Assembly: GCA_902794125.1 (NCBI GenBank)
Contig: CADBFX010000001.1
Coordinates: 1-64,000, forward strand
DNA: 64,000 bases
Direction: 5' to 3'
Source: an uncultured Elusimicrobium sp.
GTDB lineage: Bacteria > Elusimicrobiota > Elusimicrobia > Elusimicrobiales > Elusimicrobiaceae
Shown here: positions 17,169-24,652 of the stretch, piece after piece
Layout of the letters: every line of letters starts with the position of its first letter
Numbering within the stretch: position 1 is the first letter of the stretch
The notes under the pieces: generated by a model
What the model was told of the DNA's origin: nothing
Database searches by the model: none
The model's input: the letters and a program-made list of their open reading frames with translations, nothing else
Program-made: the position numbers and the translations under genes

Positions 17169-17206
17169 GCCTATACAGTGCCATTGCAAAATGCTTAAAT
17201 AATCTT

Positions 17207-20200
17207 ATGACGAACTTTGATTTTTTAACTCAAGATAAGCGGTTTGAAGCATTTTCCGGTGCGGCAGTAGCGGCGGAGAATATCTTCGCTATTGATACCG
17301 CTTCTTGCATAATGACATGTCGCAGAGCACTTGAGTTAGGAGTCAAATGGCTTTATTCCGTGGATTCTTCCCTCGTCCGGCCTTACGAAGATACTCTTTC
17401 TGCGCTTATCTATACCGACGAATTCCGCAATCTTGTCAAAGAAGATTTATTTAACCGCATTAAATATATTCAAAAAGTAGGTAATAACGCAACTCATAGC
17501 TCCCGTTATATAACCAAAGGGCAGGCACTCTTTGCGCTTGAAAATTTGTTCTATTTCATGGACTTTATTGCCTTCCATTATGGCGAAAAGTATCAAAAAC
17601 ACACTTTTAACCGTGATTTAGTTGGCAAGCAACCTGCTCCGGCTATGCCTCCGGTGGTCGCAGAAGTATCCTTAGATACATTATTGGCCTCTAATAAAAC
17701 GGTTGCTCCCGAACTTACGAAGCAACGTGAAGCCAAGGAATCTACCTATGTGGCCGTTCCTATTGATCCAACCGAAGCCGAAACCCGTAAGGCCTACATT
17801 GACGTTATGCTTACGGATGGCGGGTGGATACAAGGCAAGAATTGGCAAAATGAAGTGCCCATAGAAAAAATGCCTAATGCCTCCGGCGAGGGATTTGCTG
17901 ATTACGTGCTTTATGGGGATGATGGCCGCCCGCTAGCGGTTGTAGAAGCCAAGAAAACGAGTGTAGACCCCGCTAAAGGCCGTCAGCAAGCAAAACTCTA
18001 CGCGGACGATTTAGAACGCCGCTATGGCCGCCGTCCGGTCATTTTCTTAACGAATGGATATGATACGCGCATTTGGGTAGATCAAGAAGGTGGATACCCC
18101 GAGCGTAAGGTGGCCAGTATCTATGGCAAAAAAGATCTAGAGAAATTATTTAGCTTATTAGAACAAAAACAATCCTTAGACCATATTTTAATTGACGATA
18201 ATATAACGAACCGTTATTACCAAAAAGAAGCTATCAAAGCGGTTTGTGAAACCTTCGGGCAGAGAAACCGCCGCAGGGCCTTATTGGTAATGGCCACAGG
18301 GAGTGGAAAGACGCGGACGGTGATCTCTCTTGTTAAAGTCCTCTTAGAGCAAGGCTGGATTCGTAATTTCTTATTCTTAGCGGACCGCACAGCACTTGTG
18401 AATCAAGCTAACCGCGCATTTGTAAACTTACTTCCCAGCGTGTCCGTTAGCAATTTATGTGAATCAAAACCCAATTTACAGGCACGCGGTATATTTTCCA
18501 CCTATCCGACCATGATGAATTGCATTGATGAATCGGAAGATACAGATGGAAGCAAGATGTTTACGTGTGGACACTTTGATCTAATTATCGTTGATGAAGC
18601 ACACCGCAGTATTTATAAAAAATACCAAAGCATATTCAACTACTTTGATGGCTTAATGGTTGGTTTAACCGCTACCCCAAAGAGCGATATTGACCGCAAT
18701 ACCTATGAGATTTTTGGGTTGGAAGAAGGCGTGCCAACCTATGGCTACGAATTAGCCCAAGCTGTAAAGGATAAATATCTGGTTGATTATAAAACCTTCG
18801 AGACCAAGCTTAAATTTTTAAATGAAGGGATTGTATATAGTGATCTTTCTGAATCCGAGAAACAAGAATACGAGGAAAAATTTGCCGATGAAGAAGGAAA
18901 TATTCCCGACAAAATTGGTGGATCAGCACTTAATGATTGGGTATTTAACAAGAATACAATCGTTCAGGTATTAAACGACCTAATGAATAAGGGGCTAAAG
19001 GTTGAATATGGAACTAAAATTGGCAAAAGCATTATTTTTGCTAAGAACCATTTGCACGCTGAGAAAATTTTACAGGTATTTAATGAAGAATATCCCAATT
19101 TTCCTGCCGGTTTTTGCCGTGTAATTGACAACTATACCAACTACGCTCAAAGTTTGATAGACGACTTTTCCAATGCTCGTAAAATGCCGCAAATTGCCAT
19201 TTCTGTGGATATGTTGGATACAGGGATTGATGTCCCCGAAATACTCAATTTGGTGTTTTTTAAGAAAGTGATGAGTAAGGCCAAGTTTTGGCAGATGATT
19301 GGGCGTGGAACACGCTTGTGCCCTGGCCTTTTGGATGGTGAAGATAAAAATGGCTTTTATATCTTCGATTATTGTTCTAACTTTGAGTTTTTCCAAACGG
19401 CCCGTCAGGATACGGGAAACGTGGCGGTATCTTTGCAGGAACAACTATTCAAATTAAAACTAGAGCTAGCTCAGAAGTTACAGGATCTGTCCTTACAAAA
19501 TGACTTCTTTACTGCTTGGCGAAAAGAACTGGTAGAGGCCGTCCATAAAAGCATCATACATCTAAACCGCAATAATTTTGCCGTGCGCCAACATCTGCAA
19601 ATTTTAGATCGTTTCTCATCGATAGAGGCATTCCGGCAATTGACCGAGAGTGATGTATATGCTTTAAGTACAGAAGTCGCTCCACTTGTGTTACCGGAAC
19701 AAGATGATTTTGAAGCATTACGCTTTGATTCTTTGGTGTATGGAATAGAATTAGCTAAATTACGTGGGACATCTTGTGCAAGAGCATACAAGGATCTTGT
19801 GAAGAGAGTAGAGGGAGTAACGTCTTGTGGCAATATACCTGAGGTTCTGTCTCAAAAAGAGCTAATAGAACAAATTCTACGCACAGATTATTTAACTCGT
19901 GCAGAACTCCCCGATTTGGAAGATATCCGCAAAAAATTACGTGATATTATGCGTTTTGTTCCGCTTACTGCTCGTACCCGCTACGAAACGAACTTTAAGG
20001 ATTGCGTGACGGGATATAATGAAGATGAATTTCATCCTGATACCGTCGAATTAGAAAATTACAGAAAGAAAGCAGAGCATTTCCTGCGCGAAAACAAACA
20101 TTTGCCCTCAATTGCGAAGCTAACGACCAATGAGCCCTTATCCGAACAAGACATTAAGGAGTTGGAAGAGATCTTGTGGAACCAATTAGGCACAAAAGAC

Positions 20201-20524
20201 AATTACAAACATGATGTAGGAGATGTTCCATTAGGCGAATTTGTGCGTGCTACGCTGGGGTTAGACATACAAAGCATCAACGAAGCCTTTTCTAAATTTA
20301 TAGATGAACACAACCTCAATTCTAACCAAATCTATTTCGTAAATAGGATTAAAGAATATATTGCCCAAAATGGCGTATTGAAAGACATGAGTATTCTCCA
20401 ACGCACACCTTTCACAGATCAAGGAAGTGTCGTAGATTTGTTCCCCGATGTTACAATCTGGAATAACATTTATTCGGCTATTCAATCCATCAATCAGAAC
20501 GCTAATTGGACAAACCGAATATAA
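17207..20524 (+). CDS. hsdR: Type I restriction endonuclease/translocase subunit
   Basis: 1105 residues. DUF4145 domain at about 15-130 (CIMTCRRALELGVKWLY ... GNNATHSSRY), HSDR_N PD-(D/E)XK nuclease (ADYVLYGDDGRPLAVVEAKKT at about 225-250), SF2 motor with Walker A MATGSGKTRT, DEAH box IIVDEAHRS and SAT-like GLTATPK, helicase C half with MIGRGTRLCPG, and an EcoEI-type C-terminal helical domain. It translocates DNA with ATP and cleaves unmodified targets as part of R2M2S. All key motifs intact. Confidence 0.95.
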   Translation: MTNFDFLTQDKRFEAFSGAAVAAENIFAIDTASCIMTCRRALELGVKWLYSVDSSLVRPYEDTLSALIYTDEFRNLVKEDLFNRIKYIQKVGNNATHSSRYITKGQALFALENLFYFMDFIAFHYGEKYQKHTFNRDLVGKQPAPAMPPVVAEVSLDTLLASNKTVAPELTKQREAKESTYVAVPIDPTEAETRKAYIDVMLTDGGWIQGKNWQNEVPIEKMPNASGEGFADYVLYGDDGRPLAVVEAKKTSVDPAKGRQQAKLYADDLERRYGRRPVIFLTNGYDTRIWVDQEGGYPERKVASIYGKKDLEKLFSLLEQKQSLDHILIDDNITNRYYQKEAIKAVCETFGQRNRRRALLVMATGSGKTRTVISLVKVLLEQGWIRNFLFLADRTALVNQANRAFVNLLPSVSVSNLCESKPNLQARGIFSTYPTMMNCIDESEDTDGSKMFTCGHFDLIIVDEAHRSIYKKYQSIFNYFDGLMVGLTATPKSDIDRNTYEIFGLEEGVPTYGYELAQAVKDKYLVDYKTFETKLKFLNEGIVYSDLSESEKQEYEEKFADEEGNIPDKIGGSALNDWVFNKNTIVQVLNDLMNKGLKVEYGTKIGKSIIFAKNHLHAEKILQVFNEEYPNFPAGFCRVIDNYTNYAQSLIDDFSNARKMPQIAISVDMLDTGIDVPEILNLVFFKKVMSKAKFWQMIGRGTRLCPGLLDGEDKNGFYIFDYCSNFEFFQTARQDTGNVAVSLQEQLFKLKLELAQKLQDLSLQNDFFTAWRKELVEAVHKSIIHLNRNNFAVRQHLQILDRFSSIEAFRQLTESDVYALSTEVAPLVLPEQDDFEALRFDSLVYGIELAKLRGTSCARAYKDLVKRVEGVTSCGNIPEVLSQKELIEQILRTDYLTRAELPDLEDIRKKLRDIMRFVPLTARTRYETNFKDCVTGYNEDEFHPDTVELENYRKKAEHFLRENKHLPSIAKLTTNEPLSEQDIKELEEILWNQLGTKDNYKHDVGDVPLGEFVRATLGLDIQSINEAFSKFIDEHNLNSNQIYFVNRIKEYIAQNGVLKDMSILQRTPFTDQGSVVDLFPDVTIWNNIYSAIQSINQNANWTNRI

Positions 20525-20801
20525 TGATAGTTCCCGTCAAATGTAGTGCGAAATACATGTTTGGGATCGTTTTTTTCAGTTAGAGTGTACCACAAGGGTC
20601 CACTAAGAATATACACTTTTTTGCCTTTTTTGCGTTTTTTGCAAAATCGCTACTTTCTGCCATTTTTCTGCCGAGCGTTTGTATAGCTTATGATACATAA
20701 TGTTGCTTATGTTGCTTAAATTATAGTGTCCAAAAGTATGTAGGTTGGCATAATAAAAAGTGGGCATTTTCTCGTATAATTGCGGGCGTTTCGATACACG
20801 T

Positions 20802-20925
20802 TATAGTGTCCAAACTGTGCCCAGTATATTCATAGTTTTCGCAAAAAATTTCAGTAGTTTTTATACTTCTTCGACGAGAAATAATAATTATAGTATGTGA
20901 GGGAAATAACGGGATTTTTGGGGAT
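20802..20925 (+). repeat. Copy 2 of the ~120-bp flank block (copy 1 at 6955-7075)
   Basis: Aligned by eye, most positions agree with copy 1, including CCAGTATATTCATAGTTTTC, AGTAGTTTTTATACTT, TCGACGAGA and TAATAATTATAGTATGT. A third, more diverged copy begins at 26358. Same orientation in all three. Confidence 0.8.
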
Positions 20926-21081
20926 TTAGTTCGATTCACGTAGTAAGCAGATATAGTTTTGATTTCTCGACGACACTTCAAACATTCTAGTGTCCAAACT
21001 CTGTCCTTGCTTATTATAGTTTATTATTGTTCTTGTTGCTTATGTTGCTTAAAAAAGCACGTCGAGGAAGTATAAGAAAAA

Positions 21082-21129
21082 GCCATTTCTCGTCGAAGAA
21101 ATGGCTTTTTTAAGGTCTTGCGCCCAACA
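21082..21129 (-). other. tRNA 3'-end plus hairpin copy (att-like, copy 2)
   Basis: Hairpin GCCATTTCT / AGAAATGGC with loop CGTCGA (21082-21105), six T, then TGCGCCCAACA at 21119-21129, the same 11 bp as the acceptor 3' end of the tRNA-Arg. Upstream AAGTATAAGAAAAA is shared with copy 1. The stem sequence differs from copies 1 and 3, so it derives from a different terminator or has been exchanged. Confidence 0.55.
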
Positions 21130-21390
21130 AGAAGAAAGTTCTCGTCGGTAGGCGGTCCATTATAGTGTACCCTTTTTTGAGTGTACATTTTGGGACATTT
21201 TTAATTCCTTTTTACTTCTCAAAGGTAGGGTTTTCAAATGCGAACCGAACTAGCGCATTAAAAGTGGGTCAAAAATACATTTTTTAAACCAAATTGTAAA
21301 AAGTGCTTGCAAAGCGCATAGAACTCGGGGATTTTGGGAAGTTGCCACACGTCTTAAGAAAAAAGCCGTATGCGAGGGAACCTAGGGCTA

Positions 21391-21430
21391 GGGCTCTAAA
21401 ACCCGTTTGTAGGCCGATTTTGGGGCTTGT
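21391..21430. repeat. 40-bp repeat, partner near 23681-23720
   Basis: GGCCGATTTTGGGGCTT and flanking bases recur at 23702-23718 with one change inside the core and more outside. Both lie at the 3' side of minus-strand genes in the second cassette. Confidence 0.5.
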
Positions 21431-21544
21431 TTAACGGGGTTTTCTCTTATTTACGGTACCAATGCCGGATTCCTGTAGCATAAAGCAGAACTTACTTAAG
21501 GATGTTTCAAGCTTACAAGTAGCTTTATTAGTTTTTCTTGGCAT
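21431..21544 (-). CDS. Small basic 37-residue ORF with integrase-type leader
   Basis: ATG at 21544 is preceded by TAGGAGAT, a good ribosome site, and by a 33-bp leader (21581-21613) nearly identical to that of the recombinase gene. Product MPRKTNKATC... ends KRKPR and is strongly basic with two Cys. No family recognised. Either a tiny regulator (excisionase-like size would be larger) or a decayed stub that kept the integrase leader. Confidence 0.45.
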   Translation of the reverse strand: MPRKTNKATCKLETSLSKFCFMLQESGIGTVNKRKPR

Positions 21545-21580
21545 TTTTATCTCCTAGGGATATAAGCGTTTTCCTCATCT

Positions 21581-21613
21581 ACATTCACGCTTCTTATAGG
21601 GATGGAAGTCAAG
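21581..21613 (-). repeat. Integrase leader sequence, copy 2
   Basis: Matches 9605-9637 at all but two positions. Suggests a former second integrase module here. Confidence 0.7.
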
Positions 21614-21660
21614 ATATTGTTTAAAAAGAATAGAGCAAATATTCGAGGGAAAGGAACAGT

Positions 21661-22362
21661 TTAATTCCTTGTATGATTAGGAGTGAAAAAAAGTGAAAAA
21701 TTTTTTTGTTTTAATTCAGTAGTTAATGCCTTCAAAACTTCAGTAATGTCTTTATAAAACAATTGAGATTTGACCGGATCGTTTATGATATCCTCCAACT
21801 TATTCCTACAACAATTACGAAATCTTGTAGTTTTTCCGCAAAGACAAGGACTGTGTCCTTTGGTTTGATGAAATTTGCGAATATTTTGAAAAAGCGTTAT
21901 AACTTCTTGACGCGTTAAATTAAGTTTTTCTTGGTAATATTCTAAAATTCCTGTGCTAAAGTGAGCCAACTGATGCCAAGGATATTTCCCATAGCGTTCT
22001 TTAAAGGAATTCGCATACAAAAATGGAATTAAAATATCTTTTATAAAATTTGATAGGCGGTGATTGAATCTTTCATGACATTCAAGTCTATTACCAAGAC
22101 ACATTATACCATCAGAACTGATATGGTTATCTTTATTTTTCAAAATTCTATTTCCTGTTTCTATGGCGATGGGGACATCTTCCGGGTAATTATGGAGGAT
22201 TATTTTAACATCATAGGAATCTGCAATTGGAATAGTTTTGTAATTTGCATTAAATTTAAGCTTTCCTATAAGAGAAAAGCCATCATGCTCTTGAACCAAA
22301 CTAAGTCCAGGATATTCATCTATAATTTGTTCCCAATCTATTCTTAATTTTTTGACGTCCAT
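21661..22362 (-). CDS. E2-like (UBC-fold) protein with C-terminal SEC-C zinc motif
   Basis: 233 residues, third gene of the TIR operon. The N-terminal 120 residues follow the ubiquitin-conjugating (E2) pattern of prokaryotic E2-like proteins: strand-rich start, NYPEDVP (the YP/P turn), NHISSDGIMCLG with a His and a would-be catalytic Cys88 in a DGxxCLG context, then helices ending near FKERYGKYP. Residues 170-185 give GHSPCLCGKTTRFRNCC, a SEC-C motif (CxCG-x8-CC) that binds zinc. No E1 or JAB partner is seen nearby. ATG at 22362 overlaps the TIR gene by 19 nt. The E2 reading is by motif and order; conjugating activity is inference. Confidence 0.65.
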   Translation of the reverse strand: MDVKKLRIDWEQIIDEYPGLSLVQEHDGFSLIGKLKFNANYKTIPIADSYDVKIILHNYPEDVPIAIETGNRILKNKDNHISSDGIMCLGNRLECHERFNHRLSNFIKDILIPFLYANSFKERYGKYPWHQLAHFSTGILEYYQEKLNLTRQEVITLFQNIRKFHQTKGHSPCLCGKTTRFRNCCRNKLEDIINDPVKSQLFYKDITEVLKALTTELKQKNFSLFFTPNHTRN

Positions 22363-22958
22363 TGTTTTGGAGGATTTATTATTTCAATATGGGTAGTGTG
22401 TTCTTTGGGTTTTGTAATTTGTTTGATTTCTATATTATCCCCATAAGTTTCTCTAAGTTTAATAGCGTCTTCAATCCATTCTTCTAGGTGGTCTTTTATA
22501 TCTTGATAAGACGTTAGATTATCTTTATCTTGATTTAGTTTGACCACTGGGTCGTGGGCAGTAAGAATTCTGGATAAAAAAACTTCTTTGCCCTCAATCA
22601 TTAACTTAAAGTTACCAAAGGGGTTATTCCCGCGAGGGGATTTTTGATTTTTTAAGTCATTAAGATTGTGAATATATATTCCGACAATACCTTTCCCCTG
22701 TTTCCAAGCATATTCTATTTCATAATTACAATAATAGCTAGCGTCAGTATTTTCACCAATGCAAACAATAACACAAGAACGCATCTCCATTTGTTTGTGA
22801 ATCCATTGTTTTATTTTGTCAGGAGACTGTTTTACTTCTTCCCACTCATTGTCTGACACAATAGAATCTCCTTCTATTGCTCCCATGTGTCGAATTTGAT
22901 TAACTCTAGCGAAATCATCGACGTATTTAAAACTGAAGAAAACTTGTCTTTTAGGCAT
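22344..22958 (-). CDS. MTH538-type TIR-domain protein (ThsB-like)
   Basis: 204 residues. MPKRQVFFSFKYVDDFARVNQIRHMG is the hallmark start of MTH538/DUF1863 TIR-like domains, the type found in the Thoeris sensor ThsB. ASYYCNYEIEYAWKQGKGIVGIYIHNL gives the conserved YEIExA segment with candidate catalytic Glu80 (Glu82 alternative). Such TIR proteins use NAD to make a cyclic or linear nucleotide signal on infection. No ThsA (SIR2-SLOG or macro) gene is beside it; instead it lies 11 nt after a multi-TM protein gene and overlaps an E2-like gene. The tail beyond about 165 is a charged helix. Confidence 0.85.
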   Translation of the reverse strand: MPKRQVFFSFKYVDDFARVNQIRHMGAIEGDSIVSDNEWEEVKQSPDKIKQWIHKQMEMRSCVIVCIGENTDASYYCNYEIEYAWKQGKGIVGIYIHNLNDLKNQKSPRGNNPFGNFKLMIEGKEVFLSRILTAHDPVVKLNQDKDNLTSYQDIKDHLEEWIEDAIKLRETYGDNIEIKQITKPKEHTTHIEIINPPKQWTSKN

Positions 22959-22969
22959 ACTATCCCCTT

Positions 22970-23428
22970 TTATTTAAAGATGATCAAAATACATTCAATT
23001 TTTAGAATAAAAAATAAAAATATTAAGATGGCTATAAGCGGAAAATAAAACCAAAATATCGTTGGGGAAAAGAATGCAGAACAACGACTATATTTTTTAT
23101 ATTTTGAAACGGTATATTCATCTAATGTCATCTTGTAAAGAGATTTTGCTGATGAACCATCGAGCTTTCTAGCATCTTCAAAAAGCCCTATAAATTTTCT
23201 TTCTCGACACAGGTAGAACGAATCCAGCCACCAAAAAAATAATGTTAAAATTACCGCAATTAAAAACATCAAAGTTTCTTTGTTAGAGGCATAAACCCCC
23301 AAACACCCTGTAACTAATAAAAGTGCAAAATTTTTCAATTGAAAGGAATTATTGTTTAGTCTAGAAATAATATCTTGGATAAATCCTAGATATTGTTGCT
23401 TCTGCTCTTCAAAATTTTTCATATACAT
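22970..23428 (-). CDS. Small three-TM protein, SLATT-like, candidate membrane effector
   Basis: 152 residues. An N-terminal amphipathic/coil region (1-30) is followed by TM1 (about 32-48), TM2 (about 52-72), a cytosolic linker with CRERKFIGLFEDARK resembling the ERxF-L-xxxR motif of SLATT/S-4TM effectors, and TM3 (about 122-150). Such proteins are predicted pore-forming effectors of nucleotide-signalling defence systems. First gene of the three-gene operon, ribosome site AAGGAAAT; a second ATG two codons on is equally possible. Effector role inferred from topology and neighbours. Confidence 0.6.
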   Translation of the reverse strand: MYMKNFEEQKQQYLGFIQDIISRLNNNSFQLKNFALLLVTGCLGVYASNKETLMFLIAVILTLFFWWLDSFYLCRERKFIGLFEDARKLDGSSAKSLYKMTLDEYTVSKYKKYSRCSAFFSPTIFWFYFPLIAILIFLFFILKIECILIIFK

Positions 23429-23738
23429 TTCCTTACTTTACCATAAAATAACATAAATCCTTAGTAAAAGTATATCAAATAATTTCGAAGGAACGGGATT
23501 AAATAAAGGTTAATTTGGGAAACGCAATGCCAATATTAGTAAAAAAGTAGTATCCAAGGATAAAAAATTGGGAAAATTTTGATTTGGTGCTAAAGATTTT
23601 TTAGAAAATTTAGGGAACTCCTAGATATATTGCTTTTATCTTAAATTCAAAATATCCTAGAGTGAACACCATGCTTCCACGGCCCTTTAGAATCCGTTGT
23701 GGGCCGATTTTGAGGCTTATAAGATCTTACTACAAAAA
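23429..23738. promoter_or_regulatory. Spacer upstream of the TIR operon
   Basis: 310 bp without a gene, AT-rich. Must carry the minus-strand promoter of the three-gene operon, but no clear -35/-10 pair stands out. Holds the second copy of the 40-bp repeat at about 23681-23720, just beyond the stop of the DUF4238 gene. Confidence 0.4.
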
Positions 23739-24650
23739 CTACCCTTGAATATTAGTTCCTTCTTGATGGAAACGATAAAAAGGTGTTTGATTAAGAAAAT
23801 TGATAGCTTGGTTAAAGTCTTTTTGAGAAGAAGCTAGATAGCGATTTGCCCACGCAACCTGTAATTGATTTAAAAACTTCACTTTATTATGATCTATCAA
23901 CAAAGTAGATAAGTTCGGTTGTATGCGGGCAGCATGTAATTTGTTGTCCAATAAAGCCAACGTCATTTTAGGCGATATAGGTAAATAAATTTCTATAAAC
24001 GGCGAAGCATAGCCATATGTTCCATAGTTAGGGACATTACGACTTTGATACATCGTAACAGGAGAATCTCCAATATAAAAGAAATCATCTTTTTCTTGGG
24101 CATAAAGCAAATACAGAGATTTATTTTGCATGAGAGCAAATAGTCCCATCGATTGATTTTCTATAATTAATTTTGCTTGTTTTCTTTTTAGCTCATCCGA
24201 ATCCAAATCATGAGACGTAACAGGATTATTATTCGCATCAGTGGGCCATTGTCCAGTTTCTGTATGTATTTTGTCGATATTTTTATTAATTTGTTTAACT
24301 AAGTTAGATATGGCAGTATTCATTCTCGGCGAACGAATATCTTGAGCCATGAAAAATACTAACAAGTTTCCCAATTCTTTAACGGACAAATTTCTTATGG
24401 ATATTGTGCTTATTATCTTTTTGAGGATAGGTGAGATTTGGGTTTCTATAGTTTGAGAATAAAAATCTTCTACAGCGGTGTTGTTATCAATAGTATAAAA
24501 GTCATGTTTTACGAATAGGTTTTTTATATCAATTTCTATTATTTGGTCATTTTGTTTATCAAAACGATAAAGATTTTGATTTTTCCGCACTATAAAATAG
24601 CGTAGTAGGCATCTTGGAACATAGTGCTGCCTTCTAGTTTGTTTTTTCAT
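23739..24650 (-). CDS. DUF4238 protein
   Basis: 303 residues. TRRQHYVPRCLLRYF at the start and FFYIGDSPVTMY in the middle are the two hallmarks of DUF4238, a family of unknown biochemistry often found singly in accessory regions and suspected in defence. No signal peptide or TM. It starts 2 nt after the ankyrin gene ends on the same strand, so the two are co-transcribed. Confidence 0.8.
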   Translation of the reverse strand: MKKQTRRQHYVPRCLLRYFIVRKNQNLYRFDKQNDQIIEIDIKNLFVKHDFYTIDNNTAVEDFYSQTIETQISPILKKIISTISIRNLSVKELGNLLVFFMAQDIRSPRMNTAISNLVKQINKNIDKIHTETGQWPTDANNNPVTSHDLDSDELKRKQAKLIIENQSMGLFALMQNKSLYLLYAQEKDDFFYIGDSPVTMYQSRNVPNYGTYGYASPFIEIYLPISPKMTLALLDNKLHAARIQPNLSTLLIDHNKVKFLNQLQVAWANRYLASSQKDFNQAINFLNQTPFYRFHQEGTNIQG

Positions 24651-24652
24651 AT

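Larger units (their letters stand above)
20525..21430. repeat. Inter-cassette repeat tract (second flank)
   Basis: About 900 bp with no supportable gene. Contents include GGGTCCACTAAGAATATACA (20595-20614, close to 7169-7188), the dispersed element at 20724-20785, a block 20802-20925 nearly matching 6955-7075, TAGTGTCCAAA repeats (20728, 20803, 20990) and TCGACGAGA/CGTCGA repeats (20868, 20963, 21057, 21090, 21139). There is also an IS21-end-like TGTACATTTTGGGACATTTT near 21182. The tract ends in an att-like hairpin plus tRNA fragment and a short unidentified segment. Confidence 0.75.

Noticed and set aside
21165-21205. Complete insertion sequence (IS21-like end)
   Set aside because: Only an end-like motif (TGTACATTTTGGGACATTT) is seen; no transposase gene or matching opposite end.
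21661-23428. Canonical Thoeris (ThsA/ThsB) or CBASS
   Set aside because: No SIR2-SLOG or macro ThsA, no CD-NTase, no E1 or JAB gene; only the TIR and an E2-like protein match parts of those systems.
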